From Roseococcus sp. (GTDB taxonomy: Bacteria > Pseudomonadota > Alphaproteobacteria > Acetobacterales > Acetobacteraceae), in assembly GCF_019747315.1 (NCBI RefSeq), contig NZ_JAIEQY010000308.1:1-37521 (forward strand): a stretch of 37,521 bases of DNA. Direction: 5' to 3'. The notes beneath the pieces are model-generated. The model made no database searches and was not told the origin of the DNA. It worked only from the letters and a program-made list of their open reading frames with translations. The translations under genes were made by a program, and so were the position numbers. Shown here piece after piece: positions 33,101 to 37,521 of this stretch. Position 1 is the stretch's first letter; every line of letters starts with the position of its first letter.

Positions 33101-33747
33101 GTCGGCAATGCCCGCTCGATCCGGCGCGAGACGAAGGCGAGGGCCGAGATCAGCGCCCAGTAGTAGAGCGCCAGCAGCAGGAAGATTTCAAACGGCGCGA
33201 AATGCGTGGCGATGATCGCCTGGCCCGCCCGCGTCAGCTCATAGACCGAGATCACCGAAAGCAGCGAGGAGTTCTTGGTCAGCGTGATCAGGTCATTGGT
33301 CAGCGCCGGCACCATGGGCCGCCAGGCCTGCGGCAGCAGCACCCAGAGCAGCGTGGAGCGCCGCGTCATGCCGATGGAGAGTGCCGCCTCGCTCTGCCCC
33401 TTCTCGATGCTGCCCACCGTGCCACGCACGACCTCGGCGATATAGGCGCCCGCGTTCAACGCCAGCGCCACCACGCCGGCCCAGAATTCCGGCAGGCGAA
33501 CGCCGACCACCGGGAGTGCGAAGAACACCAGGAAAATCTGGATCAACAGCGGCGTGCCGCGGATGAATTCGACATAAAGCCGGATCACGCCGCGCAGCAG
33601 CACCGAGTTGGAGAGCGACGCCAACCCCGCCGCCAGCCCGATGGCCAGCCCCAGCACGGCGGCGACGGAACTCACCTGCAAGGTCATCACCACGCCATGC
33701 GCGAGCAAGGGCGCGGCATAGGTGACGACATTCCAATCAAAATACAT
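33094..33747 (-). CDS. Polar amino acid-type ABC transporter permease
   Basis: A 217-residue membrane protein of the HisM/GlnP family with about five helices and the conserved EAA loop (EKGQSEAALSIGMTRRSTLLWVLLPQAWR, residues about 132-160, given here only in part by role) contacting the ATPase. The segment FIRGTPLLIQIFLVFF is a family hallmark. A single permease gene suggests a homodimer. A 150-nt gap with two hairpins separates it from the receptor gene. Confidence 0.92.
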   Translation of the reverse strand: MYFDWNVVTYAAPLLAHGVVMTLQVSSVAAVLGLAIGLAAGLASLSNSVLLRGVIRLYVEFIRGTPLLIQIFLVFFALPVVGVRLPEFWAGVVALALNAGAYIAEVVRGTVGSIEKGQSEAALSIGMTRRSTLLWVLLPQAWRPMVPALTNDLITLTKNSSLLSVISVYELTRAGQAIIATHFAPFEIFLLLALYYWALISALAFVSRRIERALPTW

Positions 33748-33768
33748 GTTTTGGGCCCTCAGACGCCG

Positions 33769-33813
33769 GGCGGCGGCTCCGCCGCCTTGGCTTCGGATCG
33801 CTGAAGCGATCCG
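33769..33813. promoter_or_regulatory. Two perfect hairpins between receptor and permease genes
   Basis: Hairpin 1: GGCGGCGG-CT-CCGCCGCC (33769-33786). Hairpin 2: CGGATCGCT-GA-AGCGATCCG (33794-33813). Neither has a T-tract. In a receptor-first operon such structures often stabilise the receptor mRNA and reduce read-through to the permease; that role is inferred here. Confidence 0.6.
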
Positions 33814-33897
33814 GCTCGGCTATTCGCCTCGCACACGGCGTTGGCGCGCCCGGATTGAGTGAGCCCATGGGTGACGGCCAGGCCCGCCCCGCCCGGC

Positions 33898-34734
33898 TTA
33901 CGCGGCCGGCTCGGGGATGGCATCCGGCAGGTTGAACTCCAGGCCGAACCACTTCTCCTGCAAGGCCTTCAGCGAGCCATCGGCGCGCATCGCGCGCAGG
34001 CGCTCGTTCAGCCAGGCCAGCACCTCCGGGTCCTCGCGGCGCAGCGCGATGCCGGCCCAGTTGTCGGCGCCGATGCCACGCACGATGGCGAAGCGGTTGG
34101 GCTGGCTGCGCATCACATAGGCGAGCGTCGGCAGCGTGTTCAGCACGCCATCCACCGTGCCCTGCATCAGCGCCAGATAGGCGGCCGGGTGGTCGTCATA
34201 GGTGCGCACGCCGGAGAAGGCCTGCCCGCCGGCAGCCCGCATGCGCTCGGCCAGGCGCGGATGCAGCGTCTCGCCCGGCGAGCCCAGCTTCACGCCGAGG
34301 CTCCTGCCGCCCATGTCGTTGATGCCGCGGATCGTGTTCGCATCCCGCGCGCGGATCAGCAGCGACTGCCCGGCCTCGGCATAGGGGATGGTGAAGGCCA
34401 CGCGCTCCAGGCGGGCGCGGGTGTAGCTCATGGACGACATGATGATGTCGAAGCGGCCGGCATACAGCGCGGGGATCACGCCCGACCACTGGGTATCAAT
34501 GAACTCCGGCGTCACGCCGATGCTGCGGCAGATGGCGGTGGCGAGTTCCACATCATAGCCGACGATCACGCCGCTCTCCCGGAAGGTGAAGGGCGGGTAG
34601 GTCGCCTCGCAGCCGATGCGCAGCCTGCCATTGGCGCGGATCTGCGCGAGGGTCAGCGGGCCCGATTGCGCGGCGGCGGCGCCGGCGGCGAGGATGAAGG
34701 GTGCGGCCAGGGCGGCGCGGCGGGTGAGGCTCAT
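33898..34734 (-). CDS. Polar amino acid-type ABC transporter substrate-binding protein
   Basis: A 278-residue SBP_bac_3 receptor. Signal MSLTRRAALAAPFILAAGA with cleavage near AAAQ. First-lobe motifs GRLRIGCEATYPPFTF, GYDVELATAICRSIG and WSGVIPALYAGRFDIIMSSM are classical. The ATG has GGAGGAGAA 7 nt upstream. First gene of the six-gene unit; it defines the compound imported, probably a polar nitrogen compound that the downstream hydrolases act on. Confidence 0.92.
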   Translation of the reverse strand: MSLTRRAALAAPFILAAGAAAAQSGPLTLAQIRANGRLRIGCEATYPPFTFRESGVIVGYDVELATAICRSIGVTPEFIDTQWSGVIPALYAGRFDIIMSSMSYTRARLERVAFTIPYAEAGQSLLIRARDANTIRGINDMGGRSLGVKLGSPGETLHPRLAERMRAAGGQAFSGVRTYDDHPAAYLALMQGTVDGVLNTLPTLAYVMRSQPNRFAIVRGIGADNWAGIALRREDPEVLAWLNERLRAMRADGSLKALQEKWFGLEFNLPDAIPEPAA

Positions 34735-34924
34735 GGGCGGTTCTCCTCCGAGGGTCGGGTAAAGCTGCGGGCGAGGGGCGGCGGGCTCAACCGGGTGTCC
34801 TGGGCTGAAATGCGCCGACGGTGCGGGTTTTGCCGAAATGCGCGCCACCCCGCCCAAAGCGCAGGCCCTTTACCGCGCTGCGCATCGGCGCGACCATGGC
34901 GGGAGCAGCACAAGGAATCGCGCC

Positions 34925-35722
34925 ATGCCACGATCGCCCGTTCCCTTCTGGCAGGGCCTCGCCGGTGGCGCCCTGGCCTTGCTCGCTGCCTGCGCCGAGC
35001 CCGCGCAGCCCCCCGTCACCGCGCCCCCGCCCGCCGACCTGGACACGGCGGTGAGCGATGCGCTGCGCCGCATGTCCACCACGCTGGCCGGCGCGCGCGC
35101 CTTCACCCTCAGCTTCGACACGCTGCGCGAGGTGCCGGCCGGCCCCGGCCAGTCCATCCTGCTCGGCGGCACCGGCGCCGTCGCCGCCAGCCGGCCGGAC
35201 CGGCTCTACGCCGCCGTGGGCAGTGACCTCGGCAGCTTCAGCCTGTGGTATGACGGGCAGAACTTCACCGCGCTCAACACGCATCAGAACGTCTATGCCG
35301 TGACACCGCTGACCGGCGGCATCGAGGCGGCGCTGAAAGGGGTGGAGGCGCGGCTCGGCGTCACCTTGCCCATCCTGCCGCTGCTGGCGGACAACCCCTA
35401 TGCCATGCTGACGCCGGCCGGCACGACGGGCCACTTCCTCGGCCGCTCGATCATCCGCGAGGTGGTGGTGGACCATTACGCGCTGAACGGCCCGACCGGC
35501 CATTGGGAAATCTGGCTGGAGGCGGCGCCGAGCGCGCTGCCGCTGCGCGTCTCCTTCGTGCAGCCCGGGCCGGAGCGGCTGCGCACCATCCTCGATTTCC
35601 AGGCCTGGAACCTGCGGCCGCGCCTGCCCGCCGGCACCTTCGCCTTCACGCCGCCGCGCGATGCGGCGCGCGCCGAATTCCTCCCGCGCGGGGAAGCCCT
35701 GACCCGGAGCAGCACGCCATGA
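34925..35722 (+). CDS. DUF2092-like lipoprotein
   Basis: A 265-residue precursor with lipobox LLAACAEP (Cys23). The mature part begins with a helix LDTAVSDALRRMSTTLAGAR followed by beta strands (AFTLSFDTLREV, SFSLWYDGQNFTALN), the LolA-like half-barrel pattern of DUF2092. It probably sits in the outer or inner membrane facing the periplasm and may carry a hydrophobic ligand. AAGGA precedes the ATG. The stop overlaps the GPRG-repeat gene by 4 nt. Confidence 0.8.
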   Translation: MPRSPVPFWQGLAGGALALLAACAEPAQPPVTAPPPADLDTAVSDALRRMSTTLAGARAFTLSFDTLREVPAGPGQSILLGGTGAVAASRPDRLYAAVGSDLGSFSLWYDGQNFTALNTHQNVYAVTPLTGGIEAALKGVEARLGVTLPILPLLADNPYAMLTPAGTTGHFLGRSIIREVVVDHYALNGPTGHWEIWLEAAPSALPLRVSFVQPGPERLRTILDFQAWNLRPRLPAGTFAFTPPRDAARAEFLPRGEALTRSSTP

Positions 35723-36354
35723 ACCGCCCCATCCTGGCCTTTGCCCTGCTGGGCTTGGGCATCTCCACCGAGGCCGCCGCCTGGACCAGCGGCAGCGGCC
35801 CGCGCGGCGGCAGCTATGCGGCCGGGCCGCGTGGCGCCGTGGCCGAGGGGCCGCGTGGCGGCGTGGCCGCGACGGGCCCGCGCGGCAATGCGGCGGCGAC
35901 CGGCCCACGGGGCAATGCGGCCGCGGTCAACCGCTATGGCGACACCGCCGTGCGCGGCCCGGCCGGCAATGTGACGGTGAACAACAACAATGTGAATGTG
36001 GTGCGGCCCGGCTACCCGGCCTATCCCGTCTATCCGGCGGCCCGCCCGCCGGTGGCGGTGGTGCGGCCGGTGCCGGTCTATCCGGGCTATGTGGCGCCCT
36101 CGGCCGGGGCGGTCGCCGCAGGAGTCGCGGTCGGGGCGGTGGCCGGCGCGGCGATCGCCTCCGCATCCGCGCGCCCGCCCGCACCGGCGCCGGGCCCGAC
36201 GCCGCTGCCCATCGGCGCCGAATACAGCAGCCTGCCTGCCGGCTGCGTTTCGCAGGCCGGGGCCAATGGCACGGTGTTCCGCTGCGGCGGCGCCTGGCTG
36301 CGCCCCTACATGGACGGCACCAACGTGGTCTATGTCGTCGTCGCCGGTCCCTGA
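35719..36354 (+). CDS. Exported GPRG-repeat protein
   Basis: A 211-residue precursor: signal peptide about 1-21 (cleavage after TEAAA), then five GPRG-type units (GPRGGSYAA, GPRGAVAEG, GPRGGVAAT, GPRGNAAAT, GPRGNAAAV; about 29-70), an Asn-rich turn (VTVNNNNVNVV), a Pro/Tyr/Val stretch with YPVYP repeats, a Gly/Ala-rich hydrophobic segment (about 134-153) and a C-terminal domain with two Cys (AGCVSQ, FRCGGAW). Translation is coupled to the DUF2092 gene. Likely surface or periplasmic; function unknown. Confidence 0.8.
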   Translation: MNRPILAFALLGLGISTEAAAWTSGSGPRGGSYAAGPRGAVAEGPRGGVAATGPRGNAAATGPRGNAAAVNRYGDTAVRGPAGNVTVNNNNVNVVRPGYPAYPVYPAARPPVAVVRPVPVYPGYVAPSAGAVAAGVAVGAVAGAAIASASARPPAPAPGPTPLPIGAEYSSLPAGCVSQAGANGTVFRCGGAWLRPYMDGTNVVYVVVAGP

Positions 36355-36405
36355 GGCGCGTTTTTTCTTGCCCCCGGCGCAGCGCGTGCCGCAGCATCCC
36401 ATGCG

Positions 36406-37338
36406 ATGCGACTGCACCTCCTGCGCCGGGCCGTGCTGGCCCTTTGCCTCCTTGCGCCCTCGGCTGTCGCGCAGGCGCAACCCTCCCGGCATGAGAGCAT
36501 CCTGATCCAGGGCGAGATCGACCGCGACACCCTGGCCAAATTCACCGAGGCGCTCCGCCAGTCCCCCCGCGCGCGCATCGTGCTGGACAGCCCGGGTGGC
36601 TCGGTGATGCCGGCGCTGGAGATCGGACGGATCATCCGGCAAAGGCGGCTGGCGACCTTCATCCCCGAGCGCGCCCTCTGCGCCTCGGCTTGCGGGCTGA
36701 TCTGGCTGGCGGGCACACCGCGTGAGCTCTCCGCCCAGGCGCTGGTCGGCTTCCACGCCGCCGCCACCATCAGCGAGGGTGGCCGCCGCTCGGTCTCCGC
36801 CCCGGCCAATGCGATCATCGGCGGCTATCTGCGCGAGCTGGGTTTCAACGACGAGGCGATCTTCGAGATGACGCGCGCCCCGCCGCGCGGGATGAACTGG
36901 TTCAACACGGCGCGGCTCAATGCGCTGGGCATCACCCATGGCGCGTCGAGTGCGCCCGTGACCGCCCAGGCACGCCCCCCCGCGCCGGCTGCCACGCCCA
37001 CGCCCAGCGCACGCGGGCTGGAGGGCCTCTGGGAGGGCGAATACCGCTGCGGGCGCGAGGCGCGGACCGCCCGCATGATGATCTGGAACGAGGCCGGCCG
37101 CCCCGGCGCCAGCTTCGAATTCGGCCCGACCGATGCGAGCCCGCATCTGGAGCATGGCGTGCTGCAACTGCGCGGCACGGCGCTGGCCGATGGAAGGGTG
37201 CGCTTCCAGCCGGAGAGCCGCCCCGCCCCGGGCGAGGGGCCGCCGGGGCTGGTCGCCTGGATGGAGGGCAGCACCTTGAAGGCGGAGGTGATGAACCGGC
37301 GCTGCGAGGTGGTGAGCCTGCGGAAGGCGAGAAGCTAA
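36406..37338 (+). CDS. Exported ClpP-like serine protease
   Basis: A 310-residue precursor with signal peptide (cleavage after AVAQA, about 24). Residues about 30-175 form a ClpP/crotonase fold: SPGGSV (62-67), catalytic Ser94 in LCASACGLIWLAG and His117 in LVGFHAA. A Pro/Ala linker (about 185-205) leads to a beta-rich domain (GLEGLWEGEYRC to the C-terminus) with two Cys. Similar periplasmic ClpP-like proteins are common in alphaproteobacteria; partner ATPases would not act there, so it probably processes a specific envelope protein. Confidence 0.82.
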   Translation: MRLHLLRRAVLALCLLAPSAVAQAQPSRHESILIQGEIDRDTLAKFTEALRQSPRARIVLDSPGGSVMPALEIGRIIRQRRLATFIPERALCASACGLIWLAGTPRELSAQALVGFHAAATISEGGRRSVSAPANAIIGGYLRELGFNDEAIFEMTRAPPRGMNWFNTARLNALGITHGASSAPVTAQARPPAPAATPTPSARGLEGLWEGEYRCGREARTARMMIWNEAGRPGASFEFGPTDASPHLEHGVLQLRGTALADGRVRFQPESRPAPGEGPPGLVAWMEGSTLKAEVMNRRCEVVSLRKARS

Positions 37339-37360
37339 GAAAAACGGGTTCCGGCGGCTG
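37339..37360 (-). repeat. R2 repeat half copy E
   Basis: GAAAAACGGG-TTCCGGCGGCTG matches the left half of copies A and C. The stem half is missing: sequence changes at 37361 directly to the isomerase-like fragment, marking a junction. Confidence 0.6.
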
Positions 37361-37361
37361 A

Positions 37362-37521
37362 CCGAATTCGCTCCAGATCGCATCCGGATGCGCCTGGAAA
37401 TCCGGCGTGCGCCGCGCCGCCACGGGCGATGAGCGCTGCAAGGCACAGCTTGCCGCGAACACCGAGGACGCCATCGCAGCCGGCGTGTTCGGCCTGCCCA
37501 TGGTCACGGCGGACGGCAAGC
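37362..37521 (+). pseudogene. Fragment of HCCA isomerase/DsbA-like gene (5' truncated)
   Basis: The frame after the TGA at 37359-37361 reads a protein piece (ending AANTEDAIAAGVFGLPMV, TADGK) that matches the C-terminal part of 2-hydroxychromene-2-carboxylate isomerases (the family pattern is A-T-E-E-A-I-A-R-G-V-F-G-V-P). The N-terminal two thirds of the fold are absent upstream, where the ClpP-like gene and an R2 half copy lie. No ATG is in frame; a GTG at 37407 is weak. It continues past the window edge. Confidence 0.55.

Noticed and set aside
36355..36400. Intrinsic terminator after the GPRG-repeat gene
   Set aside because: There is a run of six T, but only a weak 4-bp stem precedes it.
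35476..37446. Minus-strand open frame of 656 codons
   Set aside because: Antisense to three plus-strand genes with signal peptides and motifs; composition is Arg/Gly/Ala-rich.

Overview
The window looks like a chromosomal stretch of a high-GC alphaproteobacterium, most likely a member of the Acetobacteraceae (Roseomonas/Roseococcus-like). This is inferred from the strong GC bias at third codon positions, the fused aroK-aroB gene divergent from a xerD-type recombinase, the Bug/TTT-type and TRAP-type solute receptors, and the block dgt / erpA-like / xthA. No rRNA, tRNA, CRISPR array, insertion sequence or prophage was seen. Both ends are cut: the left edge is inside an ABC-F ATPase and the right edge is inside a fragment of a 2-hydroxychromene-2-carboxylate isomerase-like gene.

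Layout. 1-1427: 3' end of an ABC-F gene facing a FitA/VapC-like toxin-antitoxin pair. 1473-6201: minus-strand genes glk, a CitE-like CoA lyase, a GntR/FCD regulator and a type III CoA-transferase, with a divergent Bug receptor; this reads as an organic-acid uptake, CoA-activation and cleavage module. 6254-9228: a TRAP transporter (dctP, dctQ, dctM on the minus strand) with a 120-bp palindromic repeat between dctP and dctQ. 9318-13095: an MDR oxidoreductase and aroKB on the minus strand, divergent from a 48-aa membrane protein and xerD. 13092-16524: a lipoprotein, an XRE regulator, and a divergent M20 amidohydrolase plus thiol-dioxygenase pair. 16661-20028: an LpxR-like lipid A deacylase, a second copy of the palindromic repeat, an SbmA/ABCD-type transporter whose nucleotide-binding domain has lost its catalytic residues, and a small lipoprotein that ends inside a 19-bp tandem repeat. 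20191-24538: housekeeping-like genes (ridA, CHAP amidase, heme-degrading monooxygenase, dgt, erpA-like, xthA). 24543-28611: an orphan GH8 glycosidase, an unknown exported protein, two orphan solute-binding proteins and two tiny membrane or lipoprotein genes. 28674-34734: a six-gene minus-strand unit with a polar amino-acid-type ABC transporter, two tandem paralogous amidohydrolases and an LtnD-like dehydrogenase, probably a catabolic operon for an unidentified N-containing compound. 34925-37338: a DUF2092-like lipoprotein translationally coupled to a GPRG-repeat exported protein, then an exported ClpP-like serine protease.

Two families of intergenic repeats stand out. R1 is a palindromic MITE-like element of about 116-120 bp (8092-8211 and 17678-17793). 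R2 is a REP/terminator-like element of about 42 bp (6206-6247, 16534-16597, 21660-21701, 21756-21796 and a half copy at 37339-37360). One R2 pair is inverted, as in a REPIN. The least ordinary protein is the transporter at 17794-19581: a full-length half-transporter with a recognisable but apparently dead ATPase domain. No complete new defence or mobile system is evident.
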